64,000 nt of DNA from Ascidia mentula (lineage: Eukaryota; Chordata; Ascidiacea; Phlebobranchia; Ascidiidae). The stretch is from the NCBI GenBank assembly GCA_947561715.1, contig OX387197.1, positions 7,437,001 through 7,501,000 on the forward strand, given 5' to 3'. Under the pieces are notes generated by a model that saw only the letters and a program-made list of their open reading frames with translations, searched no databases and had not been told where the DNA came from. A program made the position numbers and the translations under genes. Positions 1-11,800 of the stretch are shown here, in pieces. Within the stretch, counting starts at the first letter, position 1. Every line of letters begins with the position of its first letter.

Positions 1-3000
1 AAAAAAAGGCATTCTATATATACTCCATGCCCAGTGCAAAGCTAAAATTCGTATAATGTTACCTCACAAAGACTGTGACCGTTTTATCGTTGCCAACTTG
101 TAATGTAACCAAGACATCGTTTTCATCCCAGGAATGTTTTGTCCTCATGTTCAAAATAAGTTGTTCTTCGTAGTTGACAGTCTTGGTGCAGAACTGATCA
201 AAAAACTTTTCCATTCCAGAAATGCACGTTTCCTCGAATTTGTCTTGGTCAAATTTCAGATCGGCATCCAACGTCTGAAAAAGATGTTTGGAATGTGGTA
301 CAACTATTTTGAAACCTACTAAGTTTTATCGGTAGGCCTACCCATGAAATTTTAATTAATTGTGTTTATTGGTGGTGTTTTATGCAAAATGCAATCGATT
401 CGATACGATTTTTAAAGATTCGGGAACTAAACGTTAAAATCTTGTTTGTATATTACAAATAAAGGCAATAATATTTTTTGAAACCTCTGTCTTTGGTTGA
501 AACAAGATTGTATCGTCGCCTGTTCTTCTAAACTTCAATTTGCAAATTGCCTGCAGGTCGTTGTGCAACTGCCCCAAACCATTTTCTGACATTTTCACGT
601 ACTTTATGATGTCGGTGTTTACATCGGGGCGAGTCGTAAATTCTCTCACAACCGCTGTTGAAAATGAGGCAAAAATATAAAAATAGTGTTTCTGTTGTTT
701 TGACTGATCCAAATTATAACCTAACAATAACAAACAGGAATAGTGTTGCTTCAAAAAAAGATATATAATTTATGTGCAAAAAAGCCATAATATTGACGAG
801 CTGCAGACAGGGTGTGTACACGCACTGTTTCGACCTGTAAGGTTTCATCAGTGCAGCTGTTAAAGTGGCACTGTGCTAGCTTCTACACTAGCAGGCACAC
901 TAATTTCCACTTTGTGGTACCGTTCCTTACAGGTCGAAACAGTACGTGTACACGTTTAGCACACTTACGTAGACAAGTCGGTTCACGAGAGAATTGATGT
1001 TTTGAAAAGGAAGAAGGCAAATCTTCTCTCTCTCTCACACTTTGATGCTGTTGAGCTTTCTTTCTTAGCGCGTTGTATGGCCTGGTATCGTTACCGTTGT
1101 ACTTTTTTAAAGTTTTGTATAAATATAGGCGTTTAGATAACTGATTTAGGTTATTACATTAGTTTGGGTATTTGTTTAATTTTTGTTAGGATGAGATGAG
1201 TAAGATGGATTTACGGTTAGTGTACATACGCCGCACCATATTAATTCTATTTAATTCTTCTGCTTGATGCCTCACATCCTGGATGGAATCCCCGAGTGTA
1301 GGGCAGACGAACTGTTGATTCGTTAAGTTACCGCCAAGAAAGATCGGCCGTGTGTGTGAGAGATAGAGAGAAAAAGAAGAAGAAGGGGTTTGCTTTCTTC
1401 CTTTTCAAAACATCAAGTCTCTCGTGACCCGACTTGTCTACGTAAGTGTGCTAAACCGTGTACACACCTTGTCTGCAGCTCGTCAATATATAATTTAGTT
1501 TTTACTTTTAACGGGTGCTTGCTTTATCAGTTTCGGAGAAGCTCTTGGTGTTACACGTGCTGTTATACGATGAGAGCCGTCCAAGTGTCGTTCTTGCCAG
1601 GGAAAAGTTGATTGATAAAACACATCCCCGGAATCGGAATACCTTGCTTCGCCCACCTCGAAACTGGTGTCAGCCTCAACAATATTTCGAAAGTAAAGAG
1701 ATATTTCCACTGGTGTTTTGTTGACCCTAATAGCTTCCATTGAAGCTTTTTTGAAAATGCTTTCTGCGTCTGTAAAAAAGAAAAATTGCCTCTGAAAAAC
1801 ACACAAGCTAACATGCCTGATTGATACTCTCAAAGCGGTGGTGAGATTGAAATATTTTAGCATTCGGTTCTCTCACAAGCAGTATGTCATAGTAACCGCA
1901 GGAATACAGTTCTCGAAGTTAAACATAAGTCTACACATACGGTCGCTAACAACCGGTTTGCTTTGGTCATTAAATTCCAAGAACCGGTTCGCGCGAACCG
2001 GTTCAATCAAGTTTGCGAATACAAAATACACCAAACCTCTGTAGTCAGCAAAGTAAACGATTGCTGATGTGCTCCCTTCATTCCGTTCCACTTTGGTAAC
2101 TTTACCTCCGCCCTTTCTCCTGTTATGGAAAGCCAACTTGACGTCGCAGTTCTTAACACTTCTGTTCAGGTTTTCCACTTTCACACAGTCGCTTCGGCAC
2201 AATGGATATCCCTAAAATTAGATAAAGATTTATTTCTGCAGGAAAATAAATGCTAAAAACGGGTTTTCCTTGCCAGTACTTTAAGTCTGTAGTCGTCCAG
2301 GATCGTATTTTCAATTTCTTTGAGTATGTGGAATATGTCTGCAAGGGGAAATAAACACGCAAATATATAATTTTAAGACCGAACTAGACATAACTTACCA
2401 ACTTCCTCGCAAAAGTTTACCAAGAAAGTGGAGTTTTCCAATTTTGTCACATCAAACATCAGATCTTCATCGATAGATTCAAGTATGGACATTATCACCC
2501 CACTGTCTTCAGATGATTCCTTTTAAAATGTTGAAAGTATAATAACAAACGCAACAACAAGATTTTTATCGTCACTTTGGTATATACCTCTAACAGCAAA
2601 CGGTCATGGTACACTCTTGGCACGATTTTAGGAACAATAGTTATCTTTTCACTTCTAATGAATAAATGCTCTTGCTTAGCGATCTCTTCGGCGCCTGTGT
2701 AGAAATCATTGTCGTCAAATCATACAAAAACATTTGAACAAGAAAGCCGAAGCTAGTGTGCTAGACATAGAACAGACGTTTCGCACAACGCACTGTTCAT
2801 TGTCAGTTCTAATCGTACTTCAAGGCGTGCACAGAGGTGGGCAGGCATATAAAAATAATTGCGATAATATTTTGAAGCCTCATTGACAGTGAAGCAGACT
2901 CAGTAATGCCATGTAGAACCGTTTTACCTTCCTCGCTGTCAAATACCACCAGAAGTCCATCAGGCATTTTGTATGTGTTTTCGACAAACACCGAGTAGTT

Positions 3001-6000
3001 TTCCAAAAAGAAGTCTGTCGCGTCAGCTAATAGATCGGTCCGAGAGCATTGCAAAAGGACGCACCTGTAAATAGATGAAAGCTACAGTGTTACAGCGAGA
3101 AATGACTTGTATGTGCTTTATTTCCCTGTTTCTAGTTCATGTCAGTAATCTGACTTCATTGACTATGACGTAACAAGGCATTTACCATGATTGGTTAAAA
3201 TCCAAAAACGTAACAATGCGTGTGATGTCATTAGTGTCTCAATCTTGTGCTGACCACGTTTTACAGTTTCTTTCTGTGCTGTAAGCAGTAGTTTCAGTTT
3301 TTGCAGTTCATAGTTGATCCAATTTAGTTTTGGAAATGTTTGTTCTAACATTTAGTGTTTGTGTGTAGCTATAAAAACTGGAGTTAATTTAACTGAAATG
3401 CTGAAACGTGTTAGTCCATAAAAGTGCCTGTAATTCAGTCCTGGACTCCTAACAAGTTGGTACGTAATTGAATATGAAATTGTGTTATTTGAATGTGCGT
3501 ATTTGAATGTCTGTTCGTTTAACAGAGAACCAATGCTGTTGTGCAAACAAGGAGGAATTCGTACCAAAAAGGCCTGCAGTGTTGCGTTTAAACACATTAG
3601 GAAACCCCCTAGTGCGGCGGTCGGTGCAGATCCAGGCTGCACAGATTTCGAGTTAATTACGGCCGCTACATACAGTTGTTACCTGTTTAAGTCGTTTTCG
3701 CAGGAGATGAGTAACAGTTTAAGGTGGATCCTGTTGTGTTTTTTTAAAGGCAGAATGGATAAAACCAACCTATTTTCAGCACTTTCTTGGAAGAGTTCGC
3801 TGTTTTCCTGTAGAATGTCGAACCAATCATAGACTTTTTCTCCAATGTCCGTAGTATATTTGGCACGCAGCTTTCTAAAGTATGGTGACGTTTTTCCGAC
3901 TGTCAGAAAACACCAAATGTCAATTTAAAATTTTTCATTGCACAATTGCAACTACAGCAAAGATTTGTAAGATAGTTAATTTTTCTACAAAGAGCTGATC
4001 ATGACGGTCACGGCTATATGATTGGCTTGCTATCCGTTGTTTGAAAAAAAGGCGCTGCATTTCAAATCTGTTACAAACGACACCTCATTTTTACCAGGGC
4101 GTGTTTTTATAGGCCTTGTATTTCTCATTGTCGCCAAGTTTGTCTCGCTTCTAAAAGAGGATAACGTTTCAGGGCTTTGAATTTGCCGAAATTCCCCGCT
4201 GTGTCTCAACATATTTCTTGGGACGACGAGATTCTGAGATCTTGCATAGTGAATTCCTTATAAAATACATAAAATATAGTTTGGTTTAAGCTAGGTTACA
4301 TGCTGTGGCATCGCAATTAAGCTTGAACAAGCCTTTTCTTGACAAATCGGGGAACGTACAATAGTTCACCCAGCAAGACCTGCACTCACGACCCAGCCAG
4401 TTTTACAACGCATATACCACTGCAAACTGATAATAAATATTTTGACTACAAAGTAAAACAACATTTCTTTTTAGTAAAACTAACAACATTTATGCATGTG
4501 CAAACTCATTTTTTGCACCATTACTTGAACAAACTTTACCAATAAAAACTTGAAGAAATATGTATTCCTACCATTAGTCGCTGATTGATTAGCAGACACT
4601 TTTGGACGTAGAAAGCTGCTACCTTCACGAAATGGAACCGATGTAAACCCCTTCATGCATTTAAAATAGTGTGAACTTTGAATACAATCTGCAAAGTTAT
4701 GCGTTTTACGCAAAATTTGCAAAATTATTGCTTAAAATTAACCACAACGTAACAGTAATTAAAAAACATACGATTGTTTCAAGTAAAAGTATATTTTTCT
4801 CGACACTCTGTGTTCGTTTAGTTGTCATTTAAACTCACCTGCGTTGCGAAAGTTGCTTTCGGTTGTGTTTTTCTCGGTGCAGGAGTAGGAGCTTTCCTAA
4901 GACCAGGTGCAGGGTTGGAAAAGCTTATGTTGCTTTCTGCAAACAAGCTAATGTTACCAACTTCTTAAATTTCCCTAAATAACACAATAGACAACGCAGA
5001 AGTAATGACATGCTTACGCATAGCAAGGCGGGATCGCCCCACTGCGCAGGCCCTTTATATATGCCTTGGCTGCGAAGCCTGTGAACCTTATAACACAATA
5101 GACTTTTGTTTTCTTGTTTCAATGTTGATTTGCTTAATTTGTTGAGATGTCGATGGCTTTTGGATGTGATTAAATTTGTGTCCACTTATTCAACACTTTT
5201 TTTTGTGAATCTTTTTTTTCAATCTGAGATATTTTATCAATCTGAGATTAACCATTAGGCTTTATCTTTTCATAACGATTCGAGGCCGTTTTCCCGCGCG
5301 CATTTATTTAACATGCCTTTTACAAATTATGTGGATCGAGCGCCTGACGTATAAAATGCAATAAGCCTTCAACACGTCCTACTTTTTCCTTGGTACTCAG
5401 GATACAATAGTTCTTCCGACAAACTGCATGCAACTTTCAGATCGAATAAATTGCCCTTAAACTTGACTTGTAATCCGTGCTCTAATAAGTCGTCAGCAGC
5501 TGTGAATCAACAAAACAGTTGTTGCACAATGGCCAGTTACATATTCTAGCAATCAACATCCTAGCTCAGTTAATAAACTAGAGTAGAGATTCTAGATCAG
5601 TTGATAGCGTGGAGGTAAGAATATACAGTGCGCCTATCCACGAAATGGCGGAACCTGATTGGCCGAAAACCAGATTAAAATTCAGATAATTGAACGCGAA
5701 ATCGTAAACCGCTGAACTATTAGTGAAGTATTTTATTGTTGTGTTATAGAAATGTAAATGTTTTAATATATTCTCACGCTTTATATCTGTTTAAGTTTCC
5801 GCTTGTTTTGCTGATTTTGCTAAGACAATGCGAAAAGGGTAAACTATTATCTAAACACATGTTGCAACTCACCTTCACTGGTTGCAAGGCACACTTGTGC
5901 AACACCTCCCAACTTCGTCCCGTGATCATTCTTTAAAAAGTCAATTGACTGCAATACAGACGTGCCAAGAGCTTTTTCGATGGCTACTTTTGTAGTAAAC

Positions 6001-6059
6001 AGTCCACATCCATTCGGAATATCACAAACGAACAAACGAATCGCGTCATTTTTATCCAT
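1..6059 (-). CDS. PARP14-like gene P1, 5' part (runs off left edge)
   Basis: This is the N-terminal part of a multi-exon PARP14-like protein; the 3' part, with macrodomains and catalytic domain, lies outside the window. Translation starts at the ATG at 6059. Visible exons, 5' to 3': about 6059-5870 and 5499-5400 (both halves of RRM1), 4927-4841 and about 4660-4570 (Pro/Ser/Arg linker), 3888-3770 (contains [15 protein letters not shown]), 3060-2930 and 2697-2590 (RRM3), 2520-2400, 2340-2272, 2212-2035 (RRM4, motif CRSDCVKVENL), 1775 to about 1640, 655-480, and 271-59 (KH-like region). Order and phases match P2 and P3, but protein identity is clearly lower, so P1 is an older paralogue. The exons that encode RRM2 in P2 and P3 were not found here, nor was the 15-residue minisatellite. 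A fold-back repeat sits in the intron at 0.77-1.49 kb. Family assignment is strong; small linker exons are uncertain. Confidence 0.85.
773..1487. mobile_element. Compound fold-back (MITE-like) element in P1 intron
   Basis: The ends carry an inverted repeat (GACGAGCTGCAGACA near 795 and its complement near 1470-1483). The inversion continues inward for about 105 bp: the segment 944-1020 is complementary to about 1380-1465. The left arm is interrupted by about 120 bp (821-943) that itself begins and ends with inverted TTTCGACCTG/CAGGTCGAAA, so one fold-back unit is nested in another. ATATATAATTTA occurs just outside both ends (about 761-772 and 1486-1498), possibly a target duplication. No transposase is encoded. 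Superfamily not assigned. Confidence 0.75.
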
Positions 6060-7199
6060 ATTGCCTCAAACAAGGCCGACTACTTTGTAGTGTCTAGCCA
6101 ACTTTTAACAGTAAATTGGGTTATTGCTTAGGTATGAAATAAAGACGTATATACAATATTTCTTATGAAATGCAAATTGAGCTTGTCTTTCTAAAGCTTA
6201 AATTTATTGCTGCATGGAGCTGTATATTCTCAACGTAACATTTTGAATATATTTCCCTGCCCTGACACGAATAAATTTAACACTAAGCGTCTGAAATGTC
6301 ACACAACTTATTAGGCACACGGTAAAGTACGTGTGCGCGTCATGGTCTTTAACAGTCAAAATCTGTGACAAAGCAGTCCATTCCACTATGTGATCATGAA
6401 TGGATGCGGCACCTGCTAATTTCAAATTACGTCTAGGGTTTACTTTCACGTTTACAGACTGCAAAATGTTTGCTTAATGGATGACTGGAAAGCAAAGAGT
6501 ATTCGTCTTGGAAACACATTGATCTTTATTTATAGCCTCACAAACAATCCTTTCATATCGTGAAAGTGGTAAACAAGTTCTATACCCTGCCACTTTGCAC
6601 AAAATACAATTCCAACTCGAATGACGTGATACAACCAATACAATACTATGCATATTTACCAAATAACCTGATTCGGTTTCTTATCAGCTTTTGTCATATA
6701 ATTGTCTACACCAGAATCTGAAATTCCTGTACAGGTGCGTGTTAGACTTGGTAATGTTTGCCTAAATAAAGCGTCACCACAGGCGGCTTTTCTAGCTTAT
6801 TTTGACAAATCTGTAAGAATCAAAACGAGGCATTTGTATTTTGCGCAAACACGTAATACTCAATGAGAAATGAAATGATGTGAACACCGATGAAATCTTT
6901 TTATCCTGTAGTCAAAAAATTTTTTCCGCCCATTTTTTGCCATTTGTATGCGTTTCTATTGACGATTCTTGTTAACAAAGCTTTGGCAAAGTTAAAAACC
7001 ACGCGTGGGCGGCAGTATAGTCAGATCAGTATGTACGGAATTATTATGGCAGCAGTGTTCAAATTAACACAAACACACCACCGATTTTTAACATTGGAGG
7101 CATGCTTATTGGCTATGAAGCAAAATTTTGAATTTGGATGGATCTCATGTAAGTTCAAGCTGTACAATGTAAACACAGCACTGATTTAAGTAGGACGAA
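6060..7199. other. Gene-poor interval upstream of P1
   Basis: This stretch lies upstream of the P1 start codon. It should hold the P1 promoter and 5' leader, but no motif was recognised. Short open frames at 6204-6464 and 6474-6662 (minus) and 6890-7189 (plus) have no recognisable domain, no splice-phase support and AT-rich composition. Confidence 0.4.
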
Positions 7200-7930
7200 G
7201 TGCAAGCATTGCTGGGTCAACATAATTTTTTTTTGCTTATTTGTTTATCCAACAAATGCCGGAAAATTTTTTTGTAGAACTTCGTTCTTTAGCTAAGAAG
7301 GCAGATTTGTTATGGCACGAAAGACAGCAACTTTGCAGTTGCCAAATTACGGCCGAAGCCACGCCAACTAAATTACAATTTCCAAACTACCACCAATGCT
7401 TTTGAGCAATGGCGAAAGCATGCCGCAAGCCTTGTGCCTATCAGGGAAACGACCAAGCCGGCCGTCCTTAATATTTTCGACGGCCGGGGGACGAATTAAT
7501 CTCCTTTTCGTCTCAGACCGAACCTCCAAAAAACAATTTTTAGAAGAAAGCGGTGCAGAGATCAGCGCAACGAAACCAACATACTTACATTTGGTTCAAA
7601 AAACTTATACTACACCTGCCGTTTGGAAAATTTGTGTAGAGATTCACTATAGCTGATGTATCCTAAACCCTTGCTTTGGGCAGATTTTTCAAACGCAAAA
7701 GGAATATATTCGTGGATTTTGAAAGGGACGCCGTTTGTGCATTCACAGCCGAACACGGTGCATTAAAGCCCCGTGTGTCAAACGTTGACTCAACGTATCG
7801 CGACCTCATAAATGAATTTCCTGATTTACCCAACAGTTTTCTTGGACGAGGCCAATTATGATGTACAACACCACATTTCAACATTGGGCCCCCCAATGCA
7901 GGCAAGAGCATGACGCCTGTCGCCATAACA
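7200..7930 (+). mobile_element. Ty3/gypsy-type retroelement fossil, internal fragment
   Basis: Fragments of a gypsy-family element are recognisable in order: the end of a gag-like region (about 7260-7450), an aspartic protease region (SGAEISATKPT near 7552-7584), and the approach to reverse transcriptase (EFPDLPN near 7815-7835 and a GPP motif near 7890). Only about 0.7 kb remains. No LTRs were seen at its edges. It is broken at several places and clearly not functional. The decay suggests considerable age, but no date can be given. Confidence 0.7.
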
Positions 7931-8601
7931 GTTAATGAAAAAGTTCTTTGGATTTGTCGATTTAGGTTTTAGTAAAAAAGAATCACATTTTTATTCTGTT
8001 CACTGCTTTATCATGTTGTGTTTTGTTAATTAATTTATTATGTCTAATCTACGCCCAAACAGTATCCCTCAGATCCCAATCAATCCAAAATGGACCCTAC
8101 GATTTATTTTCCTATAAACTCATGCACTTCCAATCGTTTTTATTTACTCCCGCATATATAAATAAAACTATTTTGTTCTCACACAGCACTGCATTCAGCA
8201 GCTCTGTGGTTATAATTTACATTTGTAAGCAATTTTATTTGCAGCCAGACCTCAATGTATTAACAATAAAATTTCTTAATAGTTTGAGTGTCCTACTATT
8301 TCAAGTCACGTATAGGGAAATTAAGTACTGCTGGTAGTTACCTGAAAAATCGGAGTGTATAGTGTAATTTCTTAAAAATCAAACCGTATGATTATGCTTC
8401 TATGGCGCCGTTTGCGGCAAAATGTGATAACTATTACGTACTTTTACGTAGCCACGAAGGATACATTGCAGTTTTTTTGCGCGGACTACAAAAAAATGAA
8501 TAACAAACAAAAAAATAATGGATACCCTTTAAAGAATCCTCTTTTAATTAGTGTTATTCATTGGTAGATATGTGACCGTACTTGAAGGTGATTGGTGTTG
8601 T
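7931..8601. other. Interval between the gypsy fossil and HMGXB4
   Basis: AT-rich sequence with no recognised gene. It should contain the HMGXB4 promoter and 5' leader. A splice-acceptor-like TTGGTAG precedes the first coding exon at about 8561-8567. It could be a normal 5' UTR acceptor or, if this is an ascidian, a spliced-leader trans-splicing site; the sequence does not decide. Confidence 0.35.
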
Positions 8602-8806
8602 ATGCCTCCTGTTGTTCATGTGACAGCTGAAAGCAGGGCAGCAGAATTGCCTGATGAGTTTATCATAAAGTATCATAAGCTTTACTGCAAGTGGTGTAAC
8701 AAAGTAATCCACTCCCTAAGGAAAGACAATATAGTTGAACATCTCCACTCTAAGCTCCACCAAGACAACAGAATGGAAAAAGGAGCACCAATGTCTTTTG
8801 ATCCAA
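8602..8806 (+). other. CGGBP1-type C2H2 zinc finger exon of HMGXB4
   Basis: The opening residues (VVHVTAESR, then KLYCKWCNKV, NIVEHLHSKLHQ) follow the CGGBP1 layout: a V-T-x-x-x-R strand, then the Cys-x2-Cys pair, then two His four to five residues apart ending in a basic helix. CGGBP1-type fingers are DNA-binding and derive from hAT/BED-type transposase fingers. A second in-frame donor near 8893 is possible, but only the donor at 8807 keeps phase with the next exon. Confidence 0.7.
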
Positions 8807-11800
8807 GTAAAGTTTGTAAACTCCAATACCAAGAACATACTGTGTTGTTTAATTCTATCGATGTTTGTCCTACAGTTGACCCAACGAAAGTGTGTTTTAA
8901 GTTTGTATGGCAACTGTTTTTGTTTATACTGTTGTTCTGTAAAACTATTTGCAAATTGGAACAAATTATTCTCGCTAATTCATCTTAATACCTCGTGCTT
9001 CAAAAGTTTATGTATGCATACATTGTGTTCGTTGAAGTGTCACCAAAAATCCGTCGGACTAAAGAGAATCGCAGAAATGCAAGAGAGCGTAAGCAGCAGA
9101 ACACCTCATTTGGAATGAAAAACCCAAGTTCAGAATACCAAGGCACTGCAACAGAATCAGAAGAAGAAGAAGACTTGCAGCATATATTTGAGGAATCTGA
9201 CAGTGAAGGGTCCGAATTATTTGAGGTTGGTGTTTTCTCAAATTGTAATAGCATAGTTTTAATTGCAATATACACTGGATTGTTTTGACTTTTGGGCTGT
9301 ATTTCTACAAACACTTTTAGGCATATTTTGTCGAAGTGTTACAAACACATATATATATATACATTTTGTAGGGATTTGATGAATCTGCTGTGTTTGAAGT
9401 AACACCCAAAAAGGTTGGTAATGCATTATTAATATTATTTCAACCTGGTAATTCTGTGTTAATTTTTGTTTTATTTAAGTATTCAGAAACCCCATGCATG
9501 TGTTAAGATTATTTTTGAAAGCCATAACACATCATTTTTTAAATGAAATACACTGCAAAATTGTTGTTCTTTTGTTGAGTGTGTGTTCGTTTCATTTTTG
9601 CCGCATGAAATGTTTGAGTAATGTTAATGTTAATGTCATTGAGTCTACAGCAAGTCATGACAAAAAAAATCTATTAAATAGAGAGACATTCGCACAAGAA
9701 AACGGCCAGCAAAGCTTACTGATGCTTCTGACTCCAATTCAACATTGAGATCCCCTCCAGCTAAAAGAAGGTGAGTAAAAACCTATTTTAATATTAAGGC
9801 ATATATACCGTAATATAAAACAAAGAACTTACGTTGTCATTTGAAATTTATTTTCTTTCTGTAATTGCAGCAAAGGGTCGTCATCAGATGCTCTTTCACC
9901 ACAGTCTCCATTCTCAATTAAGTCATTGCCCTTGAAAAAACAGGTATGTACTTAACAATTATTTATAAGTTACAAACTGTGGCATTGTCTCCAAAGGTAT
10001 TTTCATGTGCTACAAAACAGTGCACCAGCAAGTACTATTTTTTCGTTTAAGCTTCAGTATTTAAACTATGTTAGTTTGGGCCTAGCTCCATTTTGGTCAT
10101 TCAGGCAGGTTATGCATTAGCTTGTGAAATTGTTTTCAGTAGCTTGCAATATAAAGCACTTATTTTTGATAACCTGTTCATGTTCAATTTGAAATTGTTG
10201 TGATCAATGCTTTCATGCAGATAAGCTACAGTGCAAAAGTATCAAACACCTCATCCTCTGCCAAGTCTGCAAAGAAAGGTGCGGCTAGACTAAAAATTAT
10301 TACATTCTTGTTGAATTGATCCTGAGAAGTATTGCCCATGTTGCAAATGGTGCTGCAGTAAGAAAGCTGACAGATTAGAAATACCAAAGCTAGAATGCTG
10401 AACATGTTGAGCAGATGTTTCAAATACAGCCTGTATTCATCATCAGTGCCTATACTAACCGACTAACCATCGAATGTGCCCAAATCTGAAGACAGACTGA
10501 TGGATTTTAACCTGTAACTCTTTCATGCTTAATTATCATGCAGATAGTATCTGCATTCATTGTATTGATCCATAAAGTATGTGTTTGTTAAATGATGTTT
10601 TTAGTTTTTGGTCCTAATTTGCAATTTGCCAGCTAAAGTTCTCATTAACAAACCCAAAACTTATAAAAACATGGTTTTCTTTGTTTTCAGGAGCTTTGAA
10701 AATCAAAATAAGTCGCAAGTCAAGAGAAAAATCCAAATCATTTCATGTGGAATCAAGCGAAACAGAAGACACAGAAAAGGTAAATTAGGCAGCTCAATGT
10801 TTTTGAAGACGTGAGATTTGACTTAAGACATTTATTTCCAGGCTGGGAGAAGAAGGTCAACTCCAGCTGGTCATGGTGGCCTAAAAATGAAGTTTGTCAT
10901 AAAAAATTTAGGTTCCAAGGACACCAATGCCTTGAAACGTGGAAGGAAGTTGGTGAAAACGAAGGTACTTGTGTTTGCATATATTAATGTTTGCAAACTT
11001 GCATTAGAAAAATAACTGTTTGACTATAAAATGACTTTTACTTTAGAAGAAACGTCGAAGAAAATCTGCACCGGCCAAAGGTAAGTGAAACAAATTGACA
11101 ACATACGTTCAAATTTATAAAATTTCTTCTCCTTATTGTAGCAACTTCATATGACGATGACAGTACTGATGTTCAAGAATCGGTAAGAAAACTTAGGGAT
11201 TTTTCCGCAACAAATTATTATGTCATTAACAATATCAGTATCTTACTATAACCAGAAGTATATTTTGTGACATTACCTTGGTTTTCTTTTGTATGCAAGC
11301 TGGTTGTTTGCTGTCGGACTTGTTTAAAAATAATGTTCCAAATAAATACCTGCTACAGAATTCATTGTAGTCGATGATAGACAGTAGTTTAATGTTGCTT
11401 TTTTCTGTACCACCCACTGAAGAGCTTGGTGATATGAAACACCCCCTTCACCTCCCCTTAATTAACATAAAATGCAACTAATATGTTCTATTTTGTGAGG
11501 ACTATATTAATGCGATCCGAAAGGCAGATGGTGACAACACCAGTTTCCCAAACTTTAATTTAGTCTCAAAGCGTATAAAACCAATTTATCCTGTTTGTCG
11601 CATAACAGAGTGTGACACTAAAACTGCCCATTTTTCTCAGTACCCCAATTGCCTATTAATTTTGCAGCATCCCATTTATTAGCTTACCTTGTGCAACTTT
11701 GGATAAAAGGTTGTGATGTAAATCCTCCATTTTGATATCTTACACTTATTACAGCCATACACAGATCCTGATCCTCCCGGTGTGGAAGATGTAGATGAAG

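Noticed and set aside
3352-3642. 96-codon minus frame in a P1 intron
   Set aside because: No similarity to the paralogues and not bounded by sensible splice sites; the neighbouring RRM3 exons account for the gene.
4030-4212. 60-codon minus frame inside P1 as a possible extra exon
   Set aside because: No matching exon in P2 or P3 and no convincing splice sites.
8023-8337. 104-codon plus frame upstream of HMGXB4
   Set aside because: Low-complexity hydrophobic AT-rich translation with no family pattern.
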